Notes: generated from the sequence alone by a model not told the origin. A stretch of 30,132 nucleotides of DNA from Acetobacter sp. UBA5411 (GCF_002409645.1 NZ_DHNR01000042.1:1-30132), one strand, 5' to 3'; counted from the first letter of the stretch, positions 1-8,850 are shown. Program-made: numbers and translations.

Positions 1-191
1 GGTTGAAAGCGGACCATGCCTGCACGCGACATAAACAGAGCGTGAAGCATACCGCTTTTCATCGCACCTGACTGATCGCAAGTGCGTGTACTATCTGGCT
101 TTTTTCAGGCGCAACCCGAACCGGGCGAGAGTGCCACACTGTGCGGGATCATGTCGTTAACGGGGCAGGCAATCCCTGCCGCAGCGGCTTT
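1..191. other. Window edge, no gene recognised
   Basis: This stretch lies downstream of the minus-strand Ppx/GppA gene. A minus-strand reading frame opens from an ATG at about position 62 and runs off the window edge (it begins MKSGMLHALF), but it is too short to recognise and has no convincing ribosome site. No tRNA fold was seen. Confidence 0.3.
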
Positions 192-1682
192 TCAGACCGA
201 TGGCACTTCATCTACACGGGATTCGAGGCCCATGATCTGCCCCAATCGGGTCAGACGGCGACGCACGGAGTCTCCACGCACAGCCACACGCGCCGACGTG
301 AGATACAGGCACAGCCCGTCCTTTTCACGCTCCAACCGTGTGCCGTTCAGCAGCGTTTCAGTACCGCCGCACAGGGAGTAGGCCAGCCTCAGCGACAGCC
401 CGAGCGTAAGTCCCCACGTGAAGGTATCTGCATCAAGCAGGGCGCGGGCGGGAGCCAACCAGCCAGCATCGACCTCACCTTCATATCGGACGGCGAGCGC
501 AAGGGCGAGCGCAGCGCGGGCCTGATGATCGATCCCCCCGCTCTGCATCCACAGAATACGCAGAAACGTCTGTTCGGCCCGATATTCCGGGTGGTCGTGA
601 CTGCCGACGTCAGATAGCCAGCAGGCCACTTTTCTCAACCGTTTCTGACGCTCTGACTCCTCGGGGAAGATCACGGAAATCCAGTCGAACAGCGCCTCCG
701 GCAGGGTTGTGCTACGACCAAAGCGCTCACACATCTGTCGTGCCATGGCTTCAAGTGGGTCTTCCTGCTGAAGGCCCGGCGCAACATTCAGCACATACCA
801 GCCTTCCCGCAGACCATCGACGCAGAACACGATGCGATCGGGAGAAACCCGCTTGACCAGACGACGCAGAACGGTCGCGGCGAAAGGAGCATCATCCAGT
901 CGCTTTCTCGGCGCACCCGGCAGGCGCTCGAGAACTTTCCGGTTGCTTTGAATCAACCAGCCCGTCATCTCGCGCGCCATCTGGGGCGTCAACGTATAGT
1001 AATGAAGGATATTCAGCGGGTAGCTGGTACGGGCAATCTGCAAGCGAGCAAGGGCACGGAAAGCGCCGCCGACAAGGTAGAGCGTGCGACCTTTCATGCT
1101 CTCCAGCCACTCGACTCCGGCAAGCTCCGCATCGGCTATGGCTTTGGCCGCAGCCAGATCACCATTGGCCCGGTCGCCAAGACGAATGACACCCAGCGGC
1201 AGGGTGTTGGCGTCATGACGCCCTTCCGAATCAATCCGGATCAGTTCCAGCGATCCACCGCCAATGTCGGCCACAAGACCGTTTGCTTCCGGGATGCCGC
1301 ACAGAACGCCGAGCGCCGCGTGATCAGCCTCTTCTATCCCGGACAGGATGCGGATGGGCACATCCGGCATGATCTCCCGAAGAGAAGCGACAAATTCGGG
1401 ACCATTCGCAGCATCACGCACAGCGGCTGTCGCCAGAATTTCGAAGGGATCGGCGTTCATGCCGCGAGCGATGGCGTGAAAACGGCGCAGCACATCCACG
1501 GCGAGCGCCACGCCTTCTTCATTCAGCCGTCCCGTATGGGTCAGGCCCCGTCCAAGGCGGAGGACGGCTTTTTCATTGAAGATGGAGACCGGATTTCTTG
1601 AAATCCCGTCAAAGACGACCATGCGGACGGAATTGGAGCCAAGGTCGACAACGGCGGAACGCGCCGGAATGTCAGCCTGCAT
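192..1682 (-). CDS. ppx: Ppx/GppA family exopolyphosphatase / pppGpp phosphohydrolase
   Basis: A 496-residue protein of the Ppx/GppA family, which releases phosphate from the end of polyphosphate or converts pppGpp to ppGpp in the cytoplasm. The N-terminal sugar-kinase-like ATPase fold is clear: the phosphate-1 motif VVDLGSNSVRM is at about residues 11-21 and the glycine-rich phosphate-2 motif DIGGGSLELI at about 140-150. The last 200 residues match the helical C-terminal extension of the long members. The start ATG at 1682 is preceded by AGGGGAG. The gene stands alone on the minus strand. Family membership is secure. Whether polyphosphate or pppGpp is the main substrate cannot be read from the sequence. 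Confidence 0.92.
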   Translation of the reverse strand: MQADIPARSAVVDLGSNSVRMVVFDGISRNPVSIFNEKAVLRLGRGLTHTGRLNEEGVALAVDVLRRFHAIARGMNADPFEILATAAVRDAANGPEFVASLREIMPDVPIRILSGIEEADHAALGVLCGIPEANGLVADIGGGSLELIRIDSEGRHDANTLPLGVIRLGDRANGDLAAAKAIADAELAGVEWLESMKGRTLYLVGGAFRALARLQIARTSYPLNILHYYTLTPQMAREMTGWLIQSNRKVLERLPGAPRKRLDDAPFAATVLRRLVKRVSPDRIVFCVDGLREGWYVLNVAPGLQQEDPLEAMARQMCERFGRSTTLPEALFDWISVIFPEESERQKRLRKVACWLSDVGSHDHPEYRAEQTFLRILWMQSGGIDHQARAALALALAVRYEGEVDAGWLAPARALLDADTFTWGLTLGLSLRLAYSLCGGTETLLNGTRLEREKDGLCLYLTSARVAVRGDSVRRRLTRLGQIMGLESRVDEVPSV

Positions 1683-2233
1683 GCATGGTTCTCCCCTGAA
1701 ACGGCAAACGGATCAGTTCCACGAACAGTCTCCCGAACGCACCGCGCCGTGCAGTGTCTGTCAAACGATACCCAACGCCCTATAACCGATGAATGCCGTG
1801 AAACCCAACAGAGAACCTTTCCCACCTGAGGCTTCAAAGCTTGGACTCAAGTTAACCAGCTGATAATTATTAATAAAATTTTCGATTTACGCTTTCTGCC
1901 AAGGAGACAAACCCCTTAAATCTTCCGGGGGAAAGCCTCGGCTGAAACTTTTCTTAATAAAGCCGGCAAACTTGAGTACTTTAAGAAACTGAAGGACAAG
2001 AGCCATCATTCCGTCCGGCACCATCATTTTGACGGCCAAGCCTGGCTGTTGCGAACACGCCCGGACCGCGCAATCAGTCAATGACCGGCATTTTCTGCTG
2101 ACCGCAAAGGTCTATCCGGCTTTCCAGTTCGATCATCGAAATATGCCACTCTCTCTACAAAAACAAAGCGCCTATATTTCCGATAAACATCCAGTCCCCT
2201 GCGGCACAAGCAGCAGGGGACTTTCTCTTCGCA
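1683..2233. other. Intergenic region with a family-typical repeat remnant
   Basis: A 550-bp gap between two minus-strand genes. At about 1887-2000 the minus strand can be read as a short frame ending RGFPPEDLRGLSPWQKA. It resembles, from memory, the dispersed intergenic repeats of acetic acid bacteria that annotation pipelines often call as tiny hypothetical proteins. It has no good ribosome site and is not called as a gene. The promoter of the ppx gene should lie in 1683-1860. A terminator hairpin closes the region at 2193-2222. Confidence 0.4.
2193..2222 (-). terminator. Terminator hairpin after the ureohydrolase gene
   Basis: A perfect 10-bp inverted repeat, AGTCCCCTGC / GCAGGGGACT, with a 10-base loop, lies just past the stop codon of the minus-strand ureohydrolase gene. 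The T-run after it is poor, so efficiency is uncertain. Confidence 0.65.
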
Positions 2234-3277
2234 TTAGCGAGCGGCGATTTTTCCCGCGATCAGGCTGAAGATCTCGAACAGAATCTGGGCCCCAGCCTGC
2301 GCCGTATTGGTGGTCGCATCATATTGCGGCGCGACTTCAACAACATCGCCACCAACAATATCGAGACCGTCGAGACCGCGCAGCAGTTCCAGCGCCTCGC
2401 GGGTGGTCAGACCACCTATTTCTGGCGTGCCAGTGCCGGGTGCGAAAGCGGGGTCGAGGCAGTCCACGTCGAAGCTGACATAGACAGGACCGGCCCCGAC
2501 CACCTTGCGCACGGTTTCCAGAATGGCGTCGGTTCCTAGCTTCGGCACATCCTCGCCATGAATGACGGTCATGCCGGAGTCCTTCGAGAACTCCCAGAGA
2601 TACTCGGAGGAACCACGAATGCCTATCTGCACGCAGCGTTCCGGGTCCAGAACACCATCCAGAACCGCGAGACGGAACGGACCACCGTGATGGAACTTGG
2701 CGCCCTCATACTCGCCGCTGGTGTCGCAATGCGCATCGAAATGCACCATGCCGACCGGCTGCTTCGCCCCGACCGCCTTCAGGATCGAGTAGCTGATGGA
2801 ATGGTCTCCGCCGACAGACAGCGGAATCACGCCAGCATTCACCAGACGACCATAAAATTCCTGAATATCCTCATGGGATTTTTCAAGACTGAACCGGCTG
2901 CGAAAACCGACATCGCCAATATCGGCCGCCTTGCACATGCTGGAAGGCACACGCTTCAGAACATGCTCGTAAGGACCGATCCGCTCAATGTCACGCACGG
3001 CGCGGGGCCCGAAGCGCGAACCGGAACGGTTGGTCACACCCAGATCCATCGGCACGCCGACAACAGCCACATCCAGACCGCCAAAGTCGTCAGATGACGC
3101 GGCATCCGGGCGATAGGGGAGCGACATGAAAGTCTGCACACCGGAATAGGGCTTGCTGCGCCGGTCGCCATCAGAAAACTGCGTCGCGGCGACAGCCTGG
3201 AATTCCGGGTCGAACATGTCGCTGCCCGAAGCAGCGCCATATTTCTTACGCAGGGCTTCCAGTTTTGTCGTGTCCAT
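2234..3277 (-). CDS. speB: Agmatinase-family ureohydrolase (urea-releasing)
   Basis: A 347-residue arginase/agmatinase-fold enzyme, which hydrolyses a guanidino compound to an amine and urea using two metal ions. The metal-binding residues are all visible: GGDHS (H159), HFDAHCD (D181, H183, D185) and SFDVDCLDP (D270, D272). The start at 3277 is preferred over an in-frame start 96 bases upstream because AGGGAGAG precedes it. An N-terminal arm of about 65 residues comes before the core that begins DVAVVGVPMD. It is transcribed divergently from the urease operon, so its urea product would feed UreABC directly. Agmatine, guanidinobutyrate, guanidinopropionate or free guanidine are all possible substrates. 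The symbol speB reflects the family only. Confidence 0.85.
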   Translation of the reverse strand: MDTTKLEALRKKYGAASGSDMFDPEFQAVAATQFSDGDRRSKPYSGVQTFMSLPYRPDAASSDDFGGLDVAVVGVPMDLGVTNRSGSRFGPRAVRDIERIGPYEHVLKRVPSSMCKAADIGDVGFRSRFSLEKSHEDIQEFYGRLVNAGVIPLSVGGDHSISYSILKAVGAKQPVGMVHFDAHCDTSGEYEGAKFHHGGPFRLAVLDGVLDPERCVQIGIRGSSEYLWEFSKDSGMTVIHGEDVPKLGTDAILETVRKVVGAGPVYVSFDVDCLDPAFAPGTGTPEIGGLTTREALELLRGLDGLDIVGGDVVEVAPQYDATTNTAQAGAQILFEIFSLIAGKIAAR

Positions 3278-3565
3278 TGGTCTCTTCTCTCCCTGCACCA
3301 TGATCCTGCAATAGACTGGAACACATTCGTAACGGGAAAACCATTGGATCGAAACGAAGTTCAGTTTGATCAATCATGAAGCAAGACGCTCAGGACCGTA
3401 TATCCGGGCCTATATGCTCCGGATTTTCCACATCCTTCCGACGCCCTACGCATTTTCCTCCATTGCGACATTGGCAGATGGCGTATTTCTGTGCTGCATG
3501 GAGGTCATGCACCATTACACCGCTGAATTGTTCTCTGCTCCAGCGACCATCATGACCGGCATGAA
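3278..3565. promoter_or_regulatory. Divergent promoter region, ureohydrolase / urease operon
   Basis: The 288-bp gap must hold the promoters of the ureohydrolase gene and of ureD. No clear sigma-54 site (TGGCAC-N5-TTGC) was found. A TACGCA at 3447-3452 and a TTGCGA at 3463-3468 resemble spread half-sites of the inverted repeat found upstream of urtA. This is suggestive only. Confidence 0.4.
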
Positions 3566-4396
3566 ATGACTCATCCTGTTCTTCTTGAACGGGCCGTCGG
3601 CGCTTATGGGCTGGATGTCCGCCTCTCCGGAGACGCCACACGGGTTGCCGGACTGAAACAGCAGGGCTGTTGCCGCATCCTGATGCCGCGTCACCCGCTT
3701 GGCACACCGGAAGCCGTGCTGGTCAATGTCTCCGGCGGCATTGCGGCAGGAGACCAGATCACCGGCGAGATTGTCTGCCGCGCAGGAAGTTGCCTGACCG
3801 TTACGACACAGGCGGCGGAACGGATTTACAAGGCGCGCGAGCAGGATGCCCCCGCCCGCATCGAAGCGCGTTGCCGGGTCGAAGCCGGAGCGCGCCTTGA
3901 CTGGCTGCCACTGGAGACGATCTTTTTTGACCGGAGCGCGACATCCCGCCTTCTGGAAGTTGAAATGGCCGAAGACGCGACTTTTCTCGGCTGTGAGACA
4001 CGGGTTTTCGGACGTTCCGGCTCCAACGAAACGGTCGAGCACATCCGCCTGAGGGACCGCCTGCGGGTCAAACGGGGCGATGAACTGCTCTGGGTAGAGT
4101 CGCTGATCGCGGAAGGACCGCTTGCGAGGCTTCTGGAACAGAAAGCCATCGCCTCCGGACGGACGGTGATGCTGACATTGTGGCTGGTCGCGCCGGACGC
4201 AGAAGCATGGCTGCTCCCCATCCGGGAAACGCTCGGCACTCAGGAGAAAGGTGTGGAAGCCGCCGCATCGGCATGGAACGGCATGCTGGTGGTTCGTGCG
4301 CTTGGAACCAGTAGCCTCGCCATCTCACGGCTCTCCCGGCGTCTGCTGTCCATTCTTCGGGAAGGACGAGGCGATCCGGTGACGTGGCGCACATGA
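3566..4396 (+). CDS. ureD: Urease accessory protein UreD
   Basis: A 276-residue UreD (UreH) protein. It forms a complex with UreF and UreG on the apo-urease and helps deliver nickel to the active site. Family hallmarks are visible: NVSGGIAAGDQ at about residues 53-63, TTQAAERIYKA at about 79-89, and WLPLETIFFDRS in the middle. Length is normal for the family. The ATG at 3566 has only a weak ribosome site. It is the first gene of the urease operon, ahead of the structural subunits, which is the common order in Alphaproteobacteria. Confidence 0.95.
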   Translation: MTHPVLLERAVGAYGLDVRLSGDATRVAGLKQQGCCRILMPRHPLGTPEAVLVNVSGGIAAGDQITGEIVCRAGSCLTVTTQAAERIYKAREQDAPARIEARCRVEAGARLDWLPLETIFFDRSATSRLLEVEMAEDATFLGCETRVFGRSGSNETVEHIRLRDRLRVKRGDELLWVESLIAEGPLARLLEQKAIASGRTVMLTLWLVAPDAEAWLLPIRETLGTQEKGVEAAASAWNGMLVVRALGTSSLAISRLSRRLLSILREGRGDPVTWRT

Positions 4397-4463
4397 TGAG
4401 GCAGGATCACATGAAAGAACGGTGGCGGGCGCGCCGTAGGCTGGACAAAGGAGCACTCGGGTC

Positions 4464-4766
4464 ATGAAACTGACGCCTCGGGAAAAAGACAAACTGCTGG
4501 TGGCCATGGCGGCCATCGTCGCCCGAAAGCGGCTGAAGCGTGGGGTCAAGCTGAATTACCCGGAAGCGATCGCGCTGATCACGGATTTCGTGGTCGAGGG
4601 CGCACGCGATGGCGCGAGCGTGGCCGATCTGATGGAACGCGGCGCACATGTCATCACCCGCGATCAGGTGATGCAGGGCGTGGCCGAGATGATCCACGAT
4701 GTTCAGGTCGAAGCGACCTTTCCCGATGGCACAAAACTGGTGACGGTTCATGACCCGATACGCTGA
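4464..4766 (+). CDS. ureA: Urease gamma subunit
   Basis: A 100-residue urease gamma subunit, the smallest structural subunit of the (UreABC)3 enzyme that hydrolyses urea to ammonia and carbamate. It starts MKLTPREKDKLLVAMAA and contains the conserved KLNYPEAIALI and the ending KLVTVHDPIR, all typical. The length matches the family exactly. A strong AAGGAG site lies upstream of the ATG. Its last 17 bases overlap the start of ureB, which suggests translational coupling. Confidence 0.98.
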   Translation: MKLTPREKDKLLVAMAAIVARKRLKRGVKLNYPEAIALITDFVVEGARDGASVADLMERGAHVITRDQVMQGVAEMIHDVQVEATFPDGTKLVTVHDPIR

Positions 4767-5091
4767 TCCCCTCCCCCCCGGCGCTGTCCCCGGCGAGATA
4801 CTTCCCAAAGCAGGCGACATTGAGCTGAACGAAGGCGCGAAGCGCGTCACGTTGCTGGTCACGAATACCGGTGATCGTCCCATTCAGGTCGGCAGCCACT
4901 ATCATTTTGCTGAAACCAATCCGGCGCTGAAGTTCGACCGCGACAAGGCGCTCGGCTGGCGTCTGGACGTGCCGTCCGGTGGCGCGCTGCGTTTTGAGCC
5001 GGGACAGGAACGCGAAGTCACACTCGTGCCATTCCGGGGCGCACGACGCGCCATCGGCTTTCGGGGCGACGTCATGGGGGAGATCGACTGA
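4750..5091 (+). CDS. ureB: Urease beta subunit
   Basis: A 113-residue urease beta subunit. The conserved core VTNTGDRPIQVGSHYHFAE is at about residues 38-56, and RLDVPSGGALRFEPG follows. It is a separate polypeptide, as in most bacteria, not fused to gamma as in Helicobacter. It starts inside the end of ureA, and its stop codon overlaps the ureC start in the TGATG arrangement, so the three structural subunits should be made together. Confidence 0.98.
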   Translation: MTRYADPLPPGAVPGEILPKAGDIELNEGAKRVTLLVTNTGDRPIQVGSHYHFAETNPALKFDRDKALGWRLDVPSGGALRFEPGQEREVTLVPFRGARRAIGFRGDVMGEID

Positions 5092-6797
5092 TGGCAAGAC
5101 TGAGCCGTTTTGACTACGCCATGACCTATGGGCCGACGACGGGAGACCGTCTGCGGCTGGCCGACACGGCGCTGGTGGTCGAGATTGAAAAAGACTTCAC
5201 CATCTATGGTGAGGAAGTGAAATTCGGTGGTGGCAAGACCATCCGTGACGGCATGGGTCAGTCCCAGCGCACCAACGCCGAAGGCGCGGTGGATACCGTC
5301 ATCACCAATGCAGTGATCCTCGATCACTGGGGCATCGTGAAGGCCGATGTCGGGCTTGTAGGCGGGCGCATCCACGCCATCGGCAAGGCAGGCAATCCAG
5401 ATGTGCAGCCCGGCGTGGACATCATCGTCGGTCCTGGCACGGAAGTCATTGCCGGTGAAGGCAAGATCCTGACGGCGGGCGGTATCGACAGTCACATCCA
5501 TTACATCTGCCCACAGCAGATCGAGGAGGCGCTGTCGTCCGGCATCACCACCATGCTCGGCGGTGGCACCGGCCCCGCAACCGGCACGGCGGCGACCACC
5601 TGCACGCCCGGTCCGTGGCACATGGCGCGGATGCTTCAGGCGGCGGAAGGGCTTCCCGTCAATCTGGCTTTCGCGGGCAAGGGCAACGCCTCCCGTCCCG
5701 AGGCATTGGAAGAAATGGTGCGCGCCGGGGCAAGCTGTTTGAAACTGCACGAGGACTGGGGCTCCACGCCTGCCGCCATCGACTGCTGCCTGTCGGTCGC
5801 CGACCGCATGGACGTGCAGGTGATGATCCACACCGACACGCTCAACGAAAGTGGCTTTGTCGAAGACACCATCGCCGCCTTCAAGGGCCGCACGATCCAT
5901 GCCTTCCACACAGAGGGCGCGGGCGGTGGTCATGCACCGGACATCATCCGTGTGGCGGGGCTACCAAACGTCCTCCCCTCCTCCACCAATCCCACGCGGC
6001 CTTACACGATCAACACGCTGGACGAGCATCTCGACATGCTCATGGTGTGCCATCACCTGAACCCGAGCCTGCCGGAAGATATCGCCTTCGCGGAAAGCCG
6101 CATCCGTCGGGAAACCATTGCTGCTGAGGACATCTTTCACGACATGGGCGTGCTGTCGATGATGTCATCAGACAGTCAGGCAATGGGTCGTGTGGGCGAA
6201 GTCTCCATCCGCACATGGCAGACAGCGCACAAGATGAAGCTTCAGCGCGGTGCATTGCCGGGCGATGGCGATGCGGACAACAACCGCGCTAAACGCTACA
6301 TCGCGAAATACACGATCAATCCGGCTATTTCACATGGTCTGGCACATGAGGTCGGTTCGGTCGAAGTTGGAAAACTGGCTGATCTCGTCCTGTGGGATCC
6401 GGCTTTCTTCGGCGTGAAGCCCGATCTTGTCGTCAAGGGTGGCGCTATCGTCTATGCGATGATGGGTGATCCGAACGCCTCCATTCCCACCCCGCAGCCG
6501 GTACATGGACGGATGATGTTCGGTGGGCTCGGTGGCTGTCTTGCGGCAACCTGCACCACTTTCGTGTCTCAGGCCGCGCTGGAAGACGATATTGGCCATA
6601 AACTTGGCCTCAGACGTCATCTGTCGGCTGTATCCAACACCCGTGGCGGCATCGGCAAACGAAGCATGATCCACAACGACGCAACCCCGGTGATCGAGGT
6701 TGATCCTGAAACCTATGAAGTGCGTGCCGACGGCGTGCTTCTGACCTGCGAACCCGCGGAGATTCTTCCTATGGCCCAGCGTTACTTCCTGTTCTGA
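5091..6797 (+). CDS. ureC: Urease alpha (catalytic) subunit
   Basis: The 568-residue catalytic subunit of nickel urease. Active-site features are all present: the HIH nickel ligands at about residues 135 and 137 (SHIHYICPQQ), the lysine that becomes carbamylated at about 218 in LKLHEDWG, further nickel histidines in MIHTDTLNE and HAFHTEGAGGGH, the mobile flap around MVCHHLNPSLPEDIAFAE with its catalytic histidine, and the aspartate of MSSDSQAMGR. Length and end (AQRYFLF) are standard. Nothing suggests loss of activity. The long open frames antisense to it are shadows of its codon bias. Confidence 0.99.
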   Translation: MARLSRFDYAMTYGPTTGDRLRLADTALVVEIEKDFTIYGEEVKFGGGKTIRDGMGQSQRTNAEGAVDTVITNAVILDHWGIVKADVGLVGGRIHAIGKAGNPDVQPGVDIIVGPGTEVIAGEGKILTAGGIDSHIHYICPQQIEEALSSGITTMLGGGTGPATGTAATTCTPGPWHMARMLQAAEGLPVNLAFAGKGNASRPEALEEMVRAGASCLKLHEDWGSTPAAIDCCLSVADRMDVQVMIHTDTLNESGFVEDTIAAFKGRTIHAFHTEGAGGGHAPDIIRVAGLPNVLPSSTNPTRPYTINTLDEHLDMLMVCHHLNPSLPEDIAFAESRIRRETIAAEDIFHDMGVLSMMSSDSQAMGRVGEVSIRTWQTAHKMKLQRGALPGDGDADNNRAKRYIAKYTINPAISHGLAHEVGSVEVGKLADLVLWDPAFFGVKPDLVVKGGAIVYAMMGDPNASIPTPQPVHGRMMFGGLGGCLAATCTTFVSQAALEDDIGHKLGLRRHLSAVSNTRGGIGKRSMIHNDATPVIEVDPETYEVRADGVLLTCEPAEILPMAQRYFLF

Positions 6798-6798
6798 C

Positions 6799-7320
6799 AT
6801 GAGATGTTCTGAAATCCTGCCAGCGGGAAGCTGGGACCGTTCGCGTGAGTGCGATGTCTTTTCCGCCGATTACGAAGGTCGTCATCGCCGTCGTATGATG
6901 CTCGATCTGCGTTCGGGCGAGCGGATGCTGCTCGATCTCGAGCATGCCCGCCTGCTCCGCGCTGGTGACGGGCTGCTGCTGGAAGATGGCCGCGTTGTGC
7001 GGGTCGAAGCGCAGGAGGAAGACCTGCTGGAAGTGACAGGTCATGACACGCTGCATCTGCTGCGTATGGCATGGCATCTGGGCAACCGGCATCTGCCTGC
7101 CATGATTGAGGAAAAGCGTATTCTCATCCGCAATGATCATGTGATTGCCGACATGGTGCGGGGGCTTGGTGGTCACATCCACACCGTGCACGCACCATTC
7201 GATCCGGAAACAGGTGCCTATGCCTCCGGACACGGGCATTCCCACAGTCACGAAGAAACGCACGCACACAGCCATGAGCATGGACATGATCACGGCGACG
7301 GGCATCACCACCATCACTGA
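6799..7320 (+). CDS. ureE: Urease accessory protein UreE, His-rich nickel chaperone
   Basis: A 173-residue UreE that carries nickel to the UreDFG complex. The N-terminal peptide-binding domain is followed by the metal-binding domain with AWHLGNRHLPAMIEE and ILIRNDHVIADMVRGLGG, typical of the family. The tail from about residue 145 holds more than a dozen histidines (HGHSHSHEE..., ending GDGHHHHH), the nickel-storage tail seen in Klebsiella-type UreE. It begins one base after the ureC stop. The ATG lies close to the end of ureC and probably depends on coupled translation. Confidence 0.96.
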   Translation: MRCSEILPAGSWDRSRECDVFSADYEGRHRRRMMLDLRSGERMLLDLEHARLLRAGDGLLLEDGRVVRVEAQEEDLLEVTGHDTLHLLRMAWHLGNRHLPAMIEEKRILIRNDHVIADMVRGLGGHIHTVHAPFDPETGAYASGHGHSHSHEETHAHSHEHGHDHGDGHHHHH

Positions 7321-7335
7321 TCCCCTGCAAGACAC

Positions 7336-8001
7336 ATGATAAACGCCCTGCAACTCACCAGACTTCTCTCGTGGCTATCACCGGCTTTTCCAACCGGTGG
7401 GTTTGCTTACAGCCACGGTCTGGAATGGGCCATTGAGTGTGGCGATGTCACAGATGTACAAACTCTTGTTGAGTGGATCGGCAGTCTTCTGGCTCATGGC
7501 AGTCTGCACACCGACATGATCCTGCTGCGGGCGGCGTGGCGAGCGGACACGCTGGATGAAATGCGTGCTGTGGCCCAAGAAGGATGTGCTCTGGCACCCT
7601 CTCGCGAGCGGTTTGAGGAAACTGTCAAACAGGGAAACGCTTTTTTACGGGCTGTAAAAATCTGGGATTGCCTGCCGCCCACCGTCACGACGTTGACCAC
7701 CCACTGGCCTCTGCCGGTGATGTACGGCGTTGCCCTGAAAGCCGCAGGATTTGATGAGGACGTAGCGGCTTTAGGGTGTGCTCACGTCGCGGTTTCCGCC
7801 CTTGTCTCGGCGGCTGTGCGCCTGATCCCGCTTGGTCAGACAGACGGATTGCGGGCTCTTGCGGCGCTGGAAGAGCGTATGGCGGCCGCTGTTGTCACAA
7901 CAAAATCCCTTACTCTGGAAGATGCTGGCGGACTCTGCTTCCGTTCCGATCTTGCCGCGATGCATCATGAAACTCAGGAAACGAGGTTGTTCAGAACATG
8001 A
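7336..8001 (+). CDS. ureF: Urease accessory protein UreF
   Basis: A 221-residue all-helical UreF, which binds UreD and acts on the UreG GTPase during nickel insertion. The family signature LLSWLSPAFPTGGFAYSHGL is near the N terminus, and the C-terminal LTLEDAGGLCFRSDLAAMHHE is also typical. The gap after ureE is 15 bases. The stop overlaps the ureG start by four bases (ATGA). Confidence 0.95.
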   Translation: MINALQLTRLLSWLSPAFPTGGFAYSHGLEWAIECGDVTDVQTLVEWIGSLLAHGSLHTDMILLRAAWRADTLDEMRAVAQEGCALAPSRERFEETVKQGNAFLRAVKIWDCLPPTVTTLTTHWPLPVMYGVALKAAGFDEDVAALGCAHVAVSALVSAAVRLIPLGQTDGLRALAALEERMAAAVVTTKSLTLEDAGGLCFRSDLAAMHHETQETRLFRT

Positions 8002-8633
8002 AAGAGAAACATCACGGACCCTTGCGCGTCGGTATCGGCGGTCCTGTCGGCACGGGCAAGACGGCGCTCATGGACGCGCTCTGCCGCCGCTTTCGCGATG
8101 AGTTCGACATCGCGGCGCTGACCAACGACATCTATACCCGCGAAGATGCTGAATTTCTCACGCGCGCCGGCTCGTTGCCGCCCGAACGTATCATGGGGAT
8201 TGAGACGGGTGGTTGCCCGCACACGGCCATTCGTGAGGACGCCAGCATCAATCTTTCCGGCATTGATGAACTGAACGCCAAGTTTCCAAATTTGGATATT
8301 GTGCTAGTCGAAAGTGGCGGCGACAATCTGGCGGCCACCTTCAGCCCGGAACTGGCTGACCTGACGATCTATGTGATCGACGTCTCGGCCGGGGACAAAA
8401 TCCCCCGTAAAGGCGGCCCCGGCATCACGAAAAGCGATCTTCTGGTCATCAACAAGATTGATCTCGCCCCTTATGTCGGAGCAGACCTCTCGGTCATGGA
8501 TCGGGATAGCAAGCGCATGCGTGGTGAAAGGCCTTTTGTTTTCACGAATATTCGTAAGGGCGATGGGGTTGAAGAGATCGCCCGGTTCATTTGCGATAAG
8601 GGTGGCCTGTCTTCATCCAAAGAGAAATCATAA
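7998..8633 (+). CDS. ureG: Urease accessory GTPase UreG
   Basis: A 211-residue SIMIBI-class GTPase that powers nickel insertion into urease. Motifs: P-loop GGPVGTGKTA at about residues 14-23, ALTNDIYTREDAEFL, the nickel-binding Cys-Pro-His in ETGGCPHTAIREDAS, LVESGGDNLAATFSPEL, and the G4 motif NKIDLAPYVGADL. Length is normal. It is the last gene of the operon, and a hairpin follows 23 bases later. Confidence 0.98.
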   Translation: MKEKHHGPLRVGIGGPVGTGKTALMDALCRRFRDEFDIAALTNDIYTREDAEFLTRAGSLPPERIMGIETGGCPHTAIREDASINLSGIDELNAKFPNLDIVLVESGGDNLAATFSPELADLTIYVIDVSAGDKIPRKGGPGITKSDLLVINKIDLAPYVGADLSVMDRDSKRMRGERPFVFTNIRKGDGVEEIARFICDKGGLSSSKEKS

Positions 8634-8655
8634 CGAACATTCGGAAGATGCAGGA

Positions 8656-8674
8656 GTGCCGCACATAGCGGCAC
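8656..8674 (+). terminator. Hairpin after the urease operon
   Basis: A perfect 7-bp stem GTGCCGC / GCGGCAC with loop ACATA follows ureG by 23 bases and is followed by AT-rich sequence. It is a likely end of the urease transcript, although the T-run is weak. Confidence 0.55.
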
Positions 8675-8850
8675 GATTATACATACGGATGTGTTGAATT
8701 TTCTGGACTTTAACCCAGACTCATCAAAGGGACATAGTCCCTTTGATCCTTATTTGTTAAAAAAATCAGATGAAGGGGGTTTTGACCCCTTCCGGTTACG
8801 AGATGAGGTCCTGGGCTGCCTTATGTTCGCAAAATGCCTTGCACGCCTTA
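8675..8850. repeat. Intergenic hairpin repeats of acetic-acid-bacteria type
   Basis: Two more hairpins lie here: a perfect 11-bp stem at 8723-8733/8737-8747 (ATCAAAGGGAC, loop ATA) and a 7-bp stem at 8772-8778/8786-8792 (GAAGGGG / CCCCTTC). The arrangement 'CCCAGACTCATCAAAGGGA...' resembles, from memory, a dispersed intergenic repeat common in Acetobacteraceae. A 60-codon frame across it (8691-8873) is not considered a gene. Confidence 0.5.

Noticed and set aside
3366..3569. 67-codon ORF before ureD
   Set aside because: No ribosome site and no recognisable features. It occupies the divergent promoter region and overlaps the ureD start by only four bases.
4902..5933. 343-codon minus-strand open frame
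   Set aside because: Antisense to ureB/ureC, whose catalytic residues are all conserved. A shadow.
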